From Quadrisphaera sp. INWT6 (GTDB taxonomy: Bacteria > Actinomycetota > Actinomycetes > Actinomycetales > Quadrisphaeraceae): DNA of 64,000 nucleotides. Of the stretch, positions 46,335 through 56,252 are shown piece by piece; the stretch's first letter is position 1; each line of letters opens with the position of its first letter. The notes beneath the pieces were generated by a model. It had not been told where the DNA came from and did no database searches. It was given only the letters and a program-made list of their open reading frames with translations. The stretch is taken from positions 868,001 through 932,000 of the forward strand of contig NZ_VUOH01000002.1 of the NCBI RefSeq assembly GCF_015390235.1. Direction: 5' to 3'. Made by a program: the position numbers and the translations under genes.

Positions 46335-47356
46335 CCGCCGGCCAGCGCCGGCGTCCACACCTCGGTGAGTCCGCGGCCGGCGCGCTTGGCCGCGTAGAGG
46401 CCCTGGTCGGCGCGGGAGAGCGCGGCGTCGAGGTCGTCGCCGACCGCCAGCCCGGTCACGCCCGCGGTGCAGCTGCGCCCCGGCGGGAGCGCTGACCGCA
46501 TCCGCTCGGTCAGGTCCGCCGTGCTGGCGGGGTCGAGGCGGGCCAGGAGAACGAACTCGTCACCGCCCCAGCGCCCGAGCACCGCGGCCGGCGGCAGCAG
46601 CGCGGCCCACGACGAGGCTGCGCGGCGCAGCAGCTCGTCACCGGCGGCGTGGCCGAGGCTGTCGTTGACCTGCTTGAAGTGGTCGAGGTCGAGGACCGCC
46701 AGCGACAGCGGTGTGCCGCCGCGGTGGGCCGCCAGGGCGGCGGTGAGGCGGTTCTCGGCGCCCCGCCGGTTGGGCAGCCCCGTCAGGACGTCGACCTCCG
46801 CGGCGGCCGTCGCCGCGGCGATGGAGCGGGACAGCAACCCGACGACGACGCCGGTGGTGGCGAGCTTCCCGGCGAGCACCACGAGGTCGCCCGATGAGAC
46901 GCCCGACACCGAGGCCAGTGCGGCGCTCGCGACCACGAGGGTGAACAGCGTCATGACCGCCGCGGTGGCCCACGGGAAGTAGAAGAAGGCGACCACCACC
47001 ATCACCGCGAACAGGCCGGCGTCGGTGGCGCTCGCGGTGCCGCCGCCGTCGAGGTGGACGCCGAGGCCGAGGACGAGCGCGGTCACCGGGTGCACCACCA
47101 GGTGGTGGGACGCGCGCAGGCGCCGGCGCAGCGGCCAGAGCACCAGCCCGCCCACCACGGCCGAGAGGGCGACCGCCAGCGGGGGCCAGGTGTGCGGCAG
47201 GTCCGGCCGCAGCAGGGTGGCGACCGCCACGCACCCGCCGCAGAGGACCATGACCAGCGACGTGGTGGCGCTGATGGTGGTGGTGTGCACCACCGGCTGG
47301 GTGCGGGCGGCCTGCAGCAGCGACCGCAGGACCCCGGCGGCGGTCCGGTGGCTCAC
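46220..47356 (-). CDS. Membrane diguanylate cyclase (GGDEF)
   Basis: 378 aa. About six transmembrane helices (residues ~20-180) precede a GGDEF domain with [38 protein letters not shown] and active-site RWGGDEF at about residue 260. No RxxD inhibitory site precedes GGDEF, so product feedback is unlikely. The C-terminal ~45 Ser/Pro-rich residues are read antisense to the end of the DUF4032 gene and may be incidental. GTG 47356 overlaps the stop of the GGDEF-EAL gene (GTGA), giving a coupled synthase pair. Confidence 0.85.
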   Translation of the reverse strand: MSHRTAAGVLRSLLQAARTQPVVHTTTISATTSLVMVLCGGCVAVATLLRPDLPHTWPPLAVALSAVVGGLVLWPLRRRLRASHHLVVHPVTALVLGLGVHLDGGGTASATDAGLFAVMVVVAFFYFPWATAAVMTLFTLVVASAALASVSGVSSGDLVVLAGKLATTGVVVGLLSRSIAAATAAAEVDVLTGLPNRRGAENRLTAALAAHRGGTPLSLAVLDLDHFKQVNDSLGHAAGDELLRRAASSWAALLPPAAVLGRWGGDEFVLLARLDPASTADLTERMRSALPPGRSCTAGVTGLAVGDDLDAALSRADQGLYAAKRAGRGLTEVWTPALAGGQPWLESHPSMRSDSGSSGSSTPDSSGASSPSIPTAAS

Positions 47357-49164
47357 CGGGACGGCGCCGGGCCTGCGGGGCGGGGTGCCGGTGCGCACAC
47401 CTCGCGCAGGAGCCGCTCGGCGAAGTCCGCGGTGGGCAGGGCCGGGGCCCACAACCAGCCCTGGGCCTCCTGGCAGCCGCGCTCGCGCAGCCAGGCGGCC
47501 TGGTGCTCGGTCTCGACCCCCTCGGCCACGACCGACATGTCCAGCGCCTGCGCCAGCGCCACGACGCCCGCGCAGAGCGCCGCGTCGCTGCCGGGGGCGA
47601 CGGTGCTCACGAAGCTGCGGTCGACCTTGAGCACGTCCAGGGGCAGGCGGCCCAGCCGGGCGAGGCTCGACCAGCCGGTGCCGAAGTCGTCGACGGCGAG
47701 GCGCACGCCCGCCGCGCGCAGCGCGTGCAGGTTGTCGGCCACCACCGGGGAGTCCTCGTCGAGCAGGCCCTCGACCACCTCGACCACGAGGCGGTGCCCG
47801 GGCAGGTCCGCGGCGTGGAGCGCGGAGACCACCCAGGCGGCGTAGTCCTGGTGAGCGAGCTCGGTGCCCGAGGCGTTGACGGCCACCGTCAGCGGCTCGG
47901 CGCCGGCGGGGTGGGGCCAGGCGGCGGCGTCGGCGCAGGCCCGGCGCAGCACGAAGCGCCCGAGGTCGACGACGGCGCCGCTGGTCTCGGCGTGGGGCAG
48001 GAAGTCCGATGGGGGGACGAAGCCGCCGCCGGGGCGCCGCCACCGCACGAGGGCCTCGGCCCCGGTGGTGCGGCCCGCGGCCAGGGAGACGACCGGCTGG
48101 TAGTGCACCTCGACCTCGCCGGCCTCCAGGGCCGCGAGGAACGAGCGGCTGGTGGGGGTGCCGGGGACCCACAGGTGGGAGCTGCCGCGGCGCTCCCGCT
48201 TGGCGACCGCCAGGGAGCCCTCGGCGTGGTCCACCACGGCCTCGACGTCGTCGTCGACCTCCACCGAGACCACCCCGGCGCTGAAGCTGAGGTCGTCGGG
48301 GCACCTCGCGCGCAGGACGTCGAGCAGCTCCCAGGCGGTGTCGGCGTGCGAGCGCAGGACGAGGGCGAACTCGTCCCCGCCCCAGCGGCCCAGCAGGGAG
48401 CCCGACGGCAGCGCGGCGCCCCAGGTCGTGGCGAGCGAGCGCAGCAGCGCGTCACCGGCGGCGTGGCCGCGGATGTCGTTGACGGCGGTGAAGGCGTCGA
48501 GGCCCAGCACGACGAAGGTCACCGGGTCGGCCGTGCGCCGCGACTGCTCCATCGAGCGCTGCAGGCGGGTGGTCGTGCTGGTGCGGTCCGCCAGACGGGT
48601 CAGCGGGTCGGTGCCGGTGCTCTCCGCAGCGCGGGCCAGCCCCCTGACCAGGACCGCCGTGACGGTGATGACCACCGTGGTGGTGAACAGGTCGGCGGGC
48701 GAGGTCCCGAGGGGCGCCAGTGCGGCCACCAGGGAGAGGGCGCTGACGGCGGCGTGCACCGCGACCCCGGGGCCGGAGAAGTAGAAGGCGGAGCTGGCCA
48801 CCGGGAGCACCATCAGGGACGCGTCGGCGATGGCGTGCTCGCCGCCCCCGTACAGGTGCACCCCGGTGGCGATGGCGGCGGAGGACCCGAGCTGCGTGAG
48901 GTGGTAGGCCCAGACGGGCACGAGGCGCCGCAGGGCGTGGAGGACGACCGCGGCGACCACCGCCCCGACGGCGAACAGCGCCACGGCGGCGCGGTGCGGG
49001 AGGTCGTCCCTCAGCACCACGCCCACGGCGGTGGTCGTCGCCCCCACGAGCAGCAGGCCCGTGGTGGCCCGGTTCATCAGGACCGCCGAGACGGCGTCGC
49101 GCGGGGCGAGCACGCGGCGCACCACCTCCGCCGCACGGCGCAGGTGGGTGGTGAGCAGCGGCAC
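47353..49164 (-). CDS. Membrane GGDEF-EAL cyclic-di-GMP protein
   Basis: A 603-aa protein with about six N-terminal helices, a GGDEF domain (TDPLTRLADR, RWGGDEFAL at about 258) and a C-terminal EAL domain. EAL residues look intact: GAEALVRW (about 366), the Asn of AVNASGTEL, EVVEGLL, DDFGTGWSSL (about 490), LKVDRSFV and VVAEGVET. The phosphodiesterase should therefore be active, while the cyclase half has a weaker substrate helix (LDAFTAVND). GTG 49164 has no good ribosome-binding site. It is the first of two overlapping c-di-GMP genes. Confidence 0.88.
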   Translation of the reverse strand: MPLLTTHLRRAAEVVRRVLAPRDAVSAVLMNRATTGLLLVGATTTAVGVVLRDDLPHRAAVALFAVGAVVAAVVLHALRRLVPVWAYHLTQLGSSAAIATGVHLYGGGEHAIADASLMVLPVASSAFYFSGPGVAVHAAVSALSLVAALAPLGTSPADLFTTTVVITVTAVLVRGLARAAESTGTDPLTRLADRTSTTTRLQRSMEQSRRTADPVTFVVLGLDAFTAVNDIRGHAAGDALLRSLATTWGAALPSGSLLGRWGGDEFALVLRSHADTAWELLDVLRARCPDDLSFSAGVVSVEVDDDVEAVVDHAEGSLAVAKRERRGSSHLWVPGTPTSRSFLAALEAGEVEVHYQPVVSLAAGRTTGAEALVRWRRPGGGFVPPSDFLPHAETSGAVVDLGRFVLRRACADAAAWPHPAGAEPLTVAVNASGTELAHQDYAAWVVSALHAADLPGHRLVVEVVEGLLDEDSPVVADNLHALRAAGVRLAVDDFGTGWSSLARLGRLPLDVLKVDRSFVSTVAPGSDAALCAGVVALAQALDMSVVAEGVETEHQAAWLRERGCQEAQGWLWAPALPTADFAERLLREVCAPAPRPAGPAPSR

Positions 49165-49177
49165 CTGGTGGTCATCG

Positions 49178-49212
49178 GGTCGTGCACGCCCGACCTTGAG
49201 GGGTGCACGACC
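49178..49212. repeat. 10-bp inverted repeat upstream of the GGDEF-EAL gene
   Basis: GGTCGTGCAC (49178-49187) and GTGCACGACC (49203-49212) with a 15-base loop, in the 72-bp gap before rlmB ends. It could terminate rlmB or be an operator for the c-di-GMP operon. The arm shares GGTCGTGCA with the repeat at 42368. Confidence 0.55.
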
Positions 49213-49236
49213 TGCGGGCCGGCCGGCGCAGGGGCC

Positions 49237-50286
49237 TCAGAGGCGGGCGCGGGCTCCTGCCGCGGTGCGGGCGCGGGCGACCTCGTACAGGGCGATGCTG
49301 CAGGCGACGCCGGCGTTGAGGGACTCCACGGCACCGGCCATGGGGATCGAGGCGACCAGGTCGCAGCCCTCGCGGACCAGGCGAGACAGCCCCCGGCCCT
49401 CGGACCCGATGACGATGGCCACCGGGCCCTCGGCGATGCGGGCGACGTCGGCGGAGCCCACCGGGGCGTCGGCGTCGGCGTCCAGCCCGATGACGAAGCA
49501 GCCGGCGTCCTTGGCCACCTTCAGCGCGCGCGTCAGGTTGGTCTCCCGGGCCACCGGGAGGCGGGCCGCGGCGCCGGCGGAGGTCTTCCAGGCGCTGGCG
49601 GTCATGCCCGCGGAGCGCCGCTCGGGCAGCAGCACGCACGAGGCGCCGAAGGCGGCGGCCGAGCGGACGACGGCCCCCAGGTTGCGGGGGTCGGTCACCC
49701 CGTCGAGGGCGACGACCAGGGGGGCGCGGCCCGCGGCGGCGTCGTCGTCGAGGACGTCGGCGAGGGTGGAGTACGAGTACGGCGGCACGGTGAGCACCAG
49801 GCCCTGGTGCACCGCCCCGTCGGTCATGCGGTCGAGGTCGGTGCGGGTGGTCTCCAGCACCGGCAGCCCGCGGTCGGCGGCGGCGCGGAGCACCTCGCGC
49901 ACGCGGTCGTCGGTCTCGATGCGGGTGGCGACGTGCAGCGCGGTCGCCGGGACGCCGGTGCGCAGCGCCTCCACCACGGAGTTGCGGCCGGCCACCGCCT
50001 CGTTGCCGGAGCGGCTGGTGGTGGTGCGGCCCGCGCGGGGGGCGCCGACCGGCGGCCGACCGCCGGAGCGCGCCGGGGCGGCGCCCCCCGCCGCAGAGCC
50101 CTGCTCGGCGCGGCGCGCGGCGGCCGCGGCGCGCTTGGCGGCGGGGTGCTTGGTGCGCTCCTCGGCGGGGGGCGTCGGACCGCGGCCCTCCAGGGCGCGG
50201 CGGCCCTTGCCCCCGGTGCCGGTGGTGGCGCCCTTCTTGCTGCCGGCGTTGCGCACGGCGCCGCGGCGGGTCGAGTTGCCGGCCAT
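49237..50286 (-). CDS. rlmB: 23S rRNA 2'-O-methyltransferase, RlmB-like (SpoU family)
   Basis: 349 aa. A basic, disordered N-terminus of ~95 residues (rich in Lys, Arg, Gly) is followed by the substrate-binding domain ([15 protein letters not shown]) and the SPOUT knot. The SPOUT motifs are [38 protein letters not shown] and [14 protein letters not shown]. It methylates a ribose in 23S rRNA, G2251 by analogy with RlmB. ATG 50286 has AGGAGA 7 bases upstream. It follows cysS as in most actinobacteria. Confidence 0.9.
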   Translation of the reverse strand: MAGNSTRRGAVRNAGSKKGATTGTGGKGRRALEGRGPTPPAEERTKHPAAKRAAAAARRAEQGSAAGGAAPARSGGRPPVGAPRAGRTTTSRSGNEAVAGRNSVVEALRTGVPATALHVATRIETDDRVREVLRAAADRGLPVLETTRTDLDRMTDGAVHQGLVLTVPPYSYSTLADVLDDDAAAGRAPLVVALDGVTDPRNLGAVVRSAAAFGASCVLLPERRSAGMTASAWKTSAGAAARLPVARETNLTRALKVAKDAGCFVIGLDADADAPVGSADVARIAEGPVAIVIGSEGRGLSRLVREGCDLVASIPMAGAVESLNAGVACSIALYEVARARTAAGARARL

Positions 50287-50321
50287 GGGTGGGTCTCCTG
50301 TCGAGGGGGTGGGGGGCGGCG

Positions 50322-51773
50322 TCAGCCGCCGAGCGACCAGCGGGCGCCGTCGGACGAGTCCTGGACGCGCACGCCGGCGGCGGCGAGGGTGTCGCGCACC
50401 GCGTCGGCCGCGGCGAAGTCCTTGCGGGCCTTGGCCTGCGCGCGGGCGTCGAGCTGCGCCTGCACGAGGGCGGTCAGGGCCTTCTCCTGCGCGGCCTGCG
50501 CCGACGACGCGGCGCCGGTGCCACCGGTCCAGTGCGGGTCGAGCGGGTCGATGCCCAGCGCCCGCACGATGGCGGTGACGTCGTTCGCGGCGGCGACCGC
50601 GAACTGCTCGCGGTCGTTGTCGAGGGCGACGTTGCCGGCGCGCACCGTGTCGTGGAGCACGGCGAGCGCGCCGGGGACGTTGAGGTCGTCGTCCATGGCG
50701 GCGCGGAAGGCGGGCGGCAGGCGCAGCGCCGGGGCGCCGGAGCCGGCGGGGCGGGAGGCGTACGCCTCGACCACGGGCTGCACCCGGCGCAGGAAGGTCT
50801 CCACGCGCCCGACGGCGCTCTCCGCCTCCGCCAGGGAGGTGGCCGAGTGCTCGAGGTTCGAGCGGTAGTGCGCCGAGCCGAGGTAGTAGCGCAGCGCCAG
50901 CGGGGTGGTGCCCTTCAGCACCTCGGTGACCAGCAGGGAGTTGCCGAGCGACTTGCTCATCTTCTCCCCGCCCTGCGTGACCCAGCCGTTGTGCAGCCAG
51001 TACGAGGCGAAGCCGAGGCCGGCGGCGCGGCTCTGCGCCTGCTCGTTCTCGTGGTGGGGGAAGCGCAGGTCGAGGCCGCCGCCGTGCACGTCGAAGGCGT
51101 CGCCGAGGTAGCGGCGGGCCATGGCCGAGCACTCCAGGTGCCAGCCGGGGCGGCCGCGGCCGAAGGGCGTGGGCCAGGAGGCGGTGGCGGGCTCGCCGGC
51201 CTTGGACCCCTTCCAGAGGGCGAAGTCGCGGGGGTCGCGCTTGCCGCGGGGGTCGGCGTCCTCGGCGGGGGCGACGTCGTCGAGCCTCACGTGCGTCAGG
51301 ACGCCGTACTCCGCGAAGGAGCGGACGTCGAAGTACACGTCACCGGAGCCGTCATCGGCGGCGTAGGCGTGGCCGCGCTCGACCAGGAGCTCCATGAGCT
51401 CGACCATCTCGGGCACGTGGCCGGTGGCGCGGGGCTCGTAGGTGGGGCGGCGGACGCCGACGGCGTCGTACGCGGCCGTGAAGGCCTGCTCGTGGGTGTA
51501 GGCCCACGCCCACCAGGGGCGGCCGGCGTCGGCGGCCTTGGTGAGGATCTTGTCGTCGATGTCGGTGACGTTGCGCACGAACGTGACGTCGAGGCCGTGG
51601 CCGACCTCGAGCCAGCGGGCGAGCACGTCGAAGGCGACGCCGGAGCGCAGGTGCCCGATGTGGGGCGGCGCCTGCACGGTGGCGCCGCACAGGTAGATGG
51701 AGGCCGCTCCGGGGCGCAGGGGCTCGAAGTCGCGCACGGCGGCGGCCTCGGTGTCGTACAGGCGGAGTGGCAC
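50322..51773 (-). CDS. cysS: Cysteinyl-tRNA synthetase
   Basis: A 483-aa class I synthetase. It has [19 protein letters not shown] (HIGH), the zinc ligands Cys29 region, GWHLECSAM and HHENEQAQ, plus KMSKSLGN. The C-terminal anticodon region ends WSLGG. The length is normal, and it is the CysS form rather than the mycothiol ligase MshC. GTG 51773 has TAACCT exactly 6 bases upstream, suggesting a leaderless transcript covering cysS-rlmB. Confidence 0.96.
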   Translation of the reverse strand: MPLRLYDTEAAAVRDFEPLRPGAASIYLCGATVQAPPHIGHLRSGVAFDVLARWLEVGHGLDVTFVRNVTDIDDKILTKAADAGRPWWAWAYTHEQAFTAAYDAVGVRRPTYEPRATGHVPEMVELMELLVERGHAYAADDGSGDVYFDVRSFAEYGVLTHVRLDDVAPAEDADPRGKRDPRDFALWKGSKAGEPATASWPTPFGRGRPGWHLECSAMARRYLGDAFDVHGGGLDLRFPHHENEQAQSRAAGLGFASYWLHNGWVTQGGEKMSKSLGNSLLVTEVLKGTTPLALRYYLGSAHYRSNLEHSATSLAEAESAVGRVETFLRRVQPVVEAYASRPAGSGAPALRLPPAFRAAMDDDLNVPGALAVLHDTVRAGNVALDNDREQFAVAAANDVTAIVRALGIDPLDPHWTGGTGAASSAQAAQEKALTALVQAQLDARAQAKARKDFAAADAVRDTLAAAGVRVQDSSDGARWSLGG

Positions 51774-51779
51774 CCCCCC

Positions 51780-51785
51780 AGGTTA
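51780..51785 (-). promoter_or_regulatory. Candidate -10 of cysS (leaderless)
   Basis: TAACCT on the minus strand followed by a run of six G residues and GTG 51773. Confidence 0.5.
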
Positions 51786-51827
51786 TCGGCGCCGCGGCCC
51801 CCTCTCGGCCGCCGAGCACCCTCGAGC

Positions 51828-51880
51828 GTGATCATGGGCGCTGGCCACCCCTGGGCGAGGTGGCCAGCGCCCATGATCAC
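51828..51880. repeat. 22-bp perfect intergenic palindrome
   Basis: Arms 51828-51849 and 51859-51880 (beginning GTGATCATGGGCGCTGG) are perfect complements around the 9-base loop CCTGGGCGA. It lies between the permease stop and the cysS promoter, so it can terminate the permease transcript. GATCATG is shared with the outer arms of the element at 38860, and the 9-base loop size with its inner arms. Confidence 0.75.
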
Positions 51881-51895
51881 AGAAGGGGGGTGGGG

Positions 51896-53305
51896 TCAGC
51901 GCGCGGCGTGCTCCGGGGCCACCTCGATGCCGCGGCGGCCGCGGGCCCGCTGCACGAGCAGGACGACGACACCCACCGCCAGCCAGCACAGGCCGCCGAC
52001 CTGGGCCTGCGTGCCGGCGTTGACCAGCACGTACCCGATGACCAGGAACCCGACGACCGGCACGAGGACGTGCAGGAGCACGTTGCCGCTCCGCTTCCGC
52101 ACGGCGTAGTACGAGACCACGGAGACGTGCAGCAGCATGAAGGCCGTCAGGGCGCCGAAGTTGACCAGCGAGGCGATGACGGTCAGGCCGAGCTGGTTGA
52201 AGACCAGTCCCAGCACCAGGGTCAGCCCGCCGATGAGCAGGATGGCGCGGTCGGGGACCTGGTTCCTGGGGTTGACGTGCGCGAGGAAGCGCGGCAGGCG
52301 CCGGTCGCGCGCCATGGAGAACAGCAGGCGCGCGGTGGCCGACTGCGCGGCGACGGCGTTGGCGATGCCGACCGCGAGCACGTTCATGACGAGGAAGGCG
52401 ACCTGCCACCCGCGTCCCGCAGCGCCCTGGACGATGTTGAAGAAGGCGTTGTCCGTCTCCAGGCCCTCGGGGAAGGACGTGGTGTCGGGCACGAGCATGC
52501 CGGCGAGCCAGGTCTGCGTGATGAAGAGCAGCGCCACGACGACCAGACCGAGGATCATGGCCTTGCCCGCGGAGGAGCGGCCGCCCCGGCTCTCCTCTGA
52601 CAGCGTGGCGATGCCGTCGAAGCCCAGGAAGCTCAGGACGGCGATGGACAGCGCGGTCGCCAGCAGGGCGGGGCTGAACTCCGCCGCGTCGAACAGGGGC
52701 GTCGTCGTGAACCGGGCGCCACCGGTGCCGTTGCTGATGGCCAGCACCGCGATGACGACGAAGGCGGCGATGAAGAGCAGCTCCGCCGCCAGGAAGATGC
52801 GGTTCACCACGGCGGTGAAGGAGATGCCCACGTAGTTCACGGTCGTGTTGATCGCGAGGAAGACCACGATCCAGACCCAGCCGGGGACACCGGGGACGAC
52901 CGCCTGCATCGACAGCGCCGCGATGACGTAGAGCAGCGTGGGCACCAGCAGGTAGTCGAGCAGGATGGTCCACCCGGCCAGGAAGCCGAGGTTGGGGTGG
53001 ACCCCGCGCCCGACGTAGGCGTAGACGGAGCCGGCCACCGGGAAGGCCTTCGACATCTGCGCGTAGGCGAGCGCCGTGAAGATCATGGCGAAGAGGCCGA
53101 TGGCGTAGACCAGCGGCACCATGCCGGCGGCGGAGTTGTAGACGCCGCCGAAGATCGCCCACGGTGCGATCGGCACCATGAAGACCAGCCCGTAGACGAG
53201 CAGGTCGGTGGTGGTCAGGGAGCGGCGCAGCTCCTGCTTGTAGCCGAGGTCGGCGAGGGCGGCCTCGCCGTCGCCGCCCGTGCTCGGGGTGGTCGCGGTG
53301 CTCAC
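51896..53305 (-). CDS. APC-family amino acid permease
   Basis: A 469-aa transporter with about 12 helices. It contains LTTTDLLVYGLVFMVPIAPWAIFGGVYN, YAQMSKAFPVAGSVYAYVGRGVHP, LGFDGIATLSEESRGG and a C-terminal short cytoplasmic tail. The pattern fits the APC superfamily (putrescine or amino acid importers). GTG 53305 overlaps the iminopeptidase stop (GTGA), so uptake and peptide hydrolysis are coupled, suggesting that proline or a related amino acid is the cargo. That link is inferred. Confidence 0.88.
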   Translation of the reverse strand: MSTATTPSTGGDGEAALADLGYKQELRRSLTTTDLLVYGLVFMVPIAPWAIFGGVYNSAAGMVPLVYAIGLFAMIFTALAYAQMSKAFPVAGSVYAYVGRGVHPNLGFLAGWTILLDYLLVPTLLYVIAALSMQAVVPGVPGWVWIVVFLAINTTVNYVGISFTAVVNRIFLAAELLFIAAFVVIAVLAISNGTGGARFTTTPLFDAAEFSPALLATALSIAVLSFLGFDGIATLSEESRGGRSSAGKAMILGLVVVALLFITQTWLAGMLVPDTTSFPEGLETDNAFFNIVQGAAGRGWQVAFLVMNVLAVGIANAVAAQSATARLLFSMARDRRLPRFLAHVNPRNQVPDRAILLIGGLTLVLGLVFNQLGLTVIASLVNFGALTAFMLLHVSVVSYYAVRKRSGNVLLHVLVPVVGFLVIGYVLVNAGTQAQVGGLCWLAVGVVVLLVQRARGRRGIEVAPEHAAR

Positions 53306-54243
53306 TGCTGGTCTCCTCGGGGGTCGTGCTCGGCGGTGAAGCCACCGACGACCTCGAGGAAGCTCTCGTGCTCCTCGACGTGCGGCATGTGGCTGGACTG
53401 GGGGAAGACGTGGCTGCGCACGTCGGGGATCCGCTCGACGAACGGTGCCCAGCAGGCCGGGGTGGCCTCGTCGTGGGCGCCGGCGACGACGAGCGTCGGG
53501 GCGGTGATGCCGGGCAGGCGGTCCTCGACGGTCCAGGTGAGGTTCGAACCGGTGATCGTGAACTCGCTGGGGCCGTTCATCGCGTGGTAGACGGTCGGCT
53601 CGGCCTCGATCTGCGCGAACGTCGCGGCCACCTCGGCGGGCAGCGGCTGCACCCGGCACACGTGGCGGGCGTAGAAGGCGTCGGTGGCGGTCTTGTACGC
53701 CGGGTCGTCGTAGGCCTCGGCGGCCTCCAGGCGCAGCAGGTCCGACCGGTGCGGCTCGGGCAGGGCGTCGATGAGCTCCTCGGCTGCCTCGCGCCAGGTG
53801 GTCATGGAGGCCGGGGAGTCGCAGATCGTCAGCGACTGCACCCGGTCGGGGTGGGCGAGCGCGAACTCCGGGCCCAGCATCCCGCCCCAGGACTGGCCGA
53901 CCACGTGCACGCGCTGGAGGCCCAGGTGGTCGAGCAGTGAGACGAGCTCGGCCACGAACAGCTCGACCGTCCAGCTGGCCGGGTCGGCCTCGGGCAGGTG
54001 CGTGCTGCGACCGCACCCGAGCTGGTCGTAGTGGACGACGGCGCGCCCGCCGCTCGCGAGGTTCGCCATGGCGAGGGTGTAGTCGTGAGCGGCCCCGGGG
54101 CCGCCGTGCAGGACGACGACCGGCAGGGGAGCCCGCGGCGGAGCACCGGGGGCCGGCAGCTTCCCGGTGACGCGGAACCACGTCTCGTGGCCGCGGAAGG
54201 GCGCCCGGCCCTCGCGGGCGGCGGGCGGGATGACGTAGGACAC
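53302..54243 (-). CDS. Proline iminopeptidase-family alpha/beta-hydrolase
   Basis: A 313-aa S33 peptidase-like enzyme with oxyanion motif VVLHGGPGAAHDY, the nucleophile elbow VVGQSWGGMLG, an Asp in VVAGAHDEATP and the catalytic His in FPQSSHMPHVEEHE. It cleaves N-terminal proline or a similar amino acid from short peptides or amides. GTG 54243 has AGGAG 6 bases upstream. It is first in a two-gene operon with the APC permease and divergent from mscR, with a 262-bp regulatory spacer. Confidence 0.88.
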   Translation of the reverse strand: MSYVIPPAAREGRAPFRGHETWFRVTGKLPAPGAPPRAPLPVVVLHGGPGAAHDYTLAMANLASGGRAVVHYDQLGCGRSTHLPEADPASWTVELFVAELVSLLDHLGLQRVHVVGQSWGGMLGPEFALAHPDRVQSLTICDSPASMTTWREAAEELIDALPEPHRSDLLRLEAAEAYDDPAYKTATDAFYARHVCRVQPLPAEVAATFAQIEAEPTVYHAMNGPSEFTITGSNLTWTVEDRLPGITAPTLVVAGAHDEATPACWAPFVERIPDVRSHVFPQSSHMPHVEEHESFLEVVGGFTAEHDPRGDQQ

Positions 54244-54365
54244 GAGGGCTCCTGGTGGTGTGGGACCGGCCGCGAACGCGCCGATCTCCCGCGCGCGTGC
54301 GGTGCCCGGACTGTAGGAGCGCGTTGACCTGCATGGATGCCGCTCCGTCGTCATCGAGTGGTCTG

Positions 54366-54404
54366 AGGTCAAGCCTTTACTGGCGCTTGACCGTCGCTTG
54401 ACCT
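54366..54404. promoter_or_regulatory. Triple GCTTGACC operator-like array
   Basis: AGGTCAAGC (54366-54374) is an inverted copy of GCTTGACC at 54385-54392 and GCTTGACCT at 54396-54404. The two direct copies are spaced by 11 bp. A degenerate GTTGACCT occurs at 54323-54330. The array sits in the divergent spacer between the iminopeptidase and mscR and is a likely binding site for a dimeric regulator. The first direct pair matches CTTGACC-N4-CTTGAC before the acetate operon. Confidence 0.55.
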
Positions 54405-54493
54405 CCCGTTTGCCCGCGGTCGGCACGGATCGTGATCCATCAGTCGGCGGAGCAGTGCGGCTCCCGCCGGTGACGCGATCGGGGCGGGCTCGC

Positions 54494-54499
54494 TAGCGT
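54494..54499 (+). promoter_or_regulatory. Candidate -10 of mscR (leaderless)
   Basis: TAGCGT followed by 6 bases and ATG 54506. No Shine-Dalgarno sequence is visible. Confidence 0.5.
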
Positions 54500-54505
54500 C
54501 GGACC

Positions 54506-55591
54506 ATGCCGCACACCGTGAAGGGCGTCGTCGCCCTCAGCAAGGGAGCTCCCGTCGAGCTCGTCGACGTCGTCGTCCCCGACCCGGGCCCGTTCGAGGC
54601 AGTGGTCGACGTCCAGGCCTGCGGGGTGTGCCACACCGACCTGCACTACCGCGAGGGCGGGATCTCCGACGACTACCCCTTCCTGCTCGGCCACGAGGCC
54701 GCCGGCGTGGTCTCCGCGGTCGGCGAGGCCGTGACCGACGTCGCCGTGGGCGACTACGTGGTGCTCAACTGGCGCGCGGTCTGCGGCTCCTGCCGCGCCT
54801 GCCGCCGCGGCCGGCCCTGGTACTGCTTCGCCACCCACAACGCCGAGCAGAAGATGACCCTGGCGGACGGGACGCCCCTGTCCCCCGCGCTCGGCATCGG
54901 CGCCTTCGCCGAGAAGACGCTCGTGCACGCCGGCCAGTGCACCAAGGTCGACCCGGCCCTGCCCGCCGCGGCCGCGGGCCTCCTGGGCTGCGGCATCATG
55001 GCGGGCTTCGGCGCCGCGGTGAACACCGGCGCGGTGACCCGCGGCGACTCCGTGGCCGTCATCGGCTGCGGCGGCGTGGGCGACGCCGCCATCGCCGGCG
55101 CGAAGCTGGCGGGGGCCACCACGGTCATCGCCGTCGACGTCGACGACCGCAAGCTCGAGGTCGCGAAGCGCTTCGGCGCCACGCACACCGTGAACAGCCG
55201 CCGGTCCGACGCGGTGGAGAGCATCCGCGAGCTGACCGGCGGCAACGGCGCCGACGTCGTCGTGGAGGCCGTCGGCCGCCCGGAGACCTACGAGCAGGCG
55301 TTCTACGCCCGCGACCTCGCCGGCACGGTCGTGCTCGTGGGCGTCCCGACCCCGCAGATGAAGGTCGAGCTCCCCCTGCTCGACGTCTTCGGCCGGGGCG
55401 GTGCGCTCAAGTCGAGCTGGTACGGAGACTGCCTGCCCGAGCGCGACTTCCCGATGCTCGCCGCGCTGGCGCTGCAGGGCCGCTTCCCCCTGCAGGACTT
55501 CGTCACCGAGACCGTGGGCCTGGGCGACGTCGAGGCCGCGTTCGCCGCCATGGGCCGCGGCGACGTGCTGCGCTCGGTGGTGGTCCTGTGA
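54506..55591 (+). CDS. mscR: Mycothiol-dependent formaldehyde dehydrogenase / S-nitrosomycothiol reductase
   Basis: A 361-aa zinc alcohol dehydrogenase of class III type. The catalytic Cys is in [10 protein letters not shown] (about residue 39), with [10 protein letters not shown] and the structural zinc cluster C-x2-C-x2-C-x7-C ([15 protein letters not shown]). The NAD fold motif is [19 protein letters not shown] and the tail [13 protein letters not shown]. It oxidises S-hydroxymethyl-mycothiol and reduces S-nitrosomycothiol. ATG 54506 appears leaderless. Its stop overlaps the metallo-beta-lactamase gene (GTGA), the usual mscR partner in actinobacteria. Confidence 0.9.
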   Translation: MPHTVKGVVALSKGAPVELVDVVVPDPGPFEAVVDVQACGVCHTDLHYREGGISDDYPFLLGHEAAGVVSAVGEAVTDVAVGDYVVLNWRAVCGSCRACRRGRPWYCFATHNAEQKMTLADGTPLSPALGIGAFAEKTLVHAGQCTKVDPALPAAAAGLLGCGIMAGFGAAVNTGAVTRGDSVAVIGCGGVGDAAIAGAKLAGATTVIAVDVDDRKLEVAKRFGATHTVNSRRSDAVESIRELTGGNGADVVVEAVGRPETYEQAFYARDLAGTVVLVGVPTPQMKVELPLLDVFGRGGALKSSWYGDCLPERDFPMLAALALQGRFPLQDFVTETVGLGDVEAAFAAMGRGDVLRSVVVL

Positions 55592-56232
55592 GCGCCCCGA
55601 CCGGCACCTTCCGCCTCGACCGGAGCACCGCCGAGGGCACCTTCAGCCTCGACGGGCAGACCTTCGACGTCGAGAACAACGTCCTCGTGCTGGGCGACGA
55701 CGCCGAGTGCCTCGTCGTCGACGCCCCGCACGACCTCGAGGCCATCGCCGCGCTGGTGGGCGGACGGCGCGTCGTCGCCGTCGTGTGCACCCACGCCCAC
55801 GACGACCACGTGCGCCGCGCACCGGCGGCCGGCGAGCGCTTCGCGGCGCCGGTGCTGCTGCACCGCGCCGACCTCGGCCTGTGGACGCTCACCCACCCGA
55901 CCTCGGCGCCGACCGAGCTGCTCGAGGACGGGCAGGTCCTGACCGTGGCCGGCCACGAGGTGCACGTGCTGCACACCCCGGGGCACTCCCCCGGGTCGGT
56001 GTGCCTCTACGTGCCCTCGCTGGAGACCGTGCTGACCGGCGACACGCTCTTCGCCGGCGGGCCCGGCGCGACGGGCCGCTCGTTCAGCGACTTCCCGACG
56101 ATCATCGAGTCCATCCGCGAGCGCCTGTTCGCGCTGCCCCCCGGCACCGCGGTGGTGCCCGGCCACGGCGGCTCGACGACGGTGGGCGACGAGCAGCCCC
56201 ACCTGCAGGAGTGGGTCGACCGTGGTCACTGA
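55588..56232 (+). CDS. MBL-fold hydrolase partnered with mscR
   Basis: A 214-aa metallo-beta-lactamase-fold protein with the metal motif THAHDDHV (H-x-H-x-D-H), the second-site His in [10 protein letters not shown], the bridging Asp in LTGDTLF and PGHGGST near the C-terminus. The fold resembles glyoxalase II. Next to mscR it is thought to hydrolyse the S-formyl-mycothiol product; that role is inferred from the pairing (Rv2259-Rv2260 in mycobacteria). It is 20 bases before the GntR gene, so probably co-transcribed. Confidence 0.88.
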   Translation: MSAPTGTFRLDRSTAEGTFSLDGQTFDVENNVLVLGDDAECLVVDAPHDLEAIAALVGGRRVVAVVCTHAHDDHVRRAPAAGERFAAPVLLHRADLGLWTLTHPTSAPTELLEDGQVLTVAGHEVHVLHTPGHSPGSVCLYVPSLETVLTGDTLFAGGPGATGRSFSDFPTIIESIRERLFALPPGTAVVPGHGGSTTVGDEQPHLQEWVDRGH

Positions 56233-56252
56233 GCCGCGCGAGCGGCGCTGAG

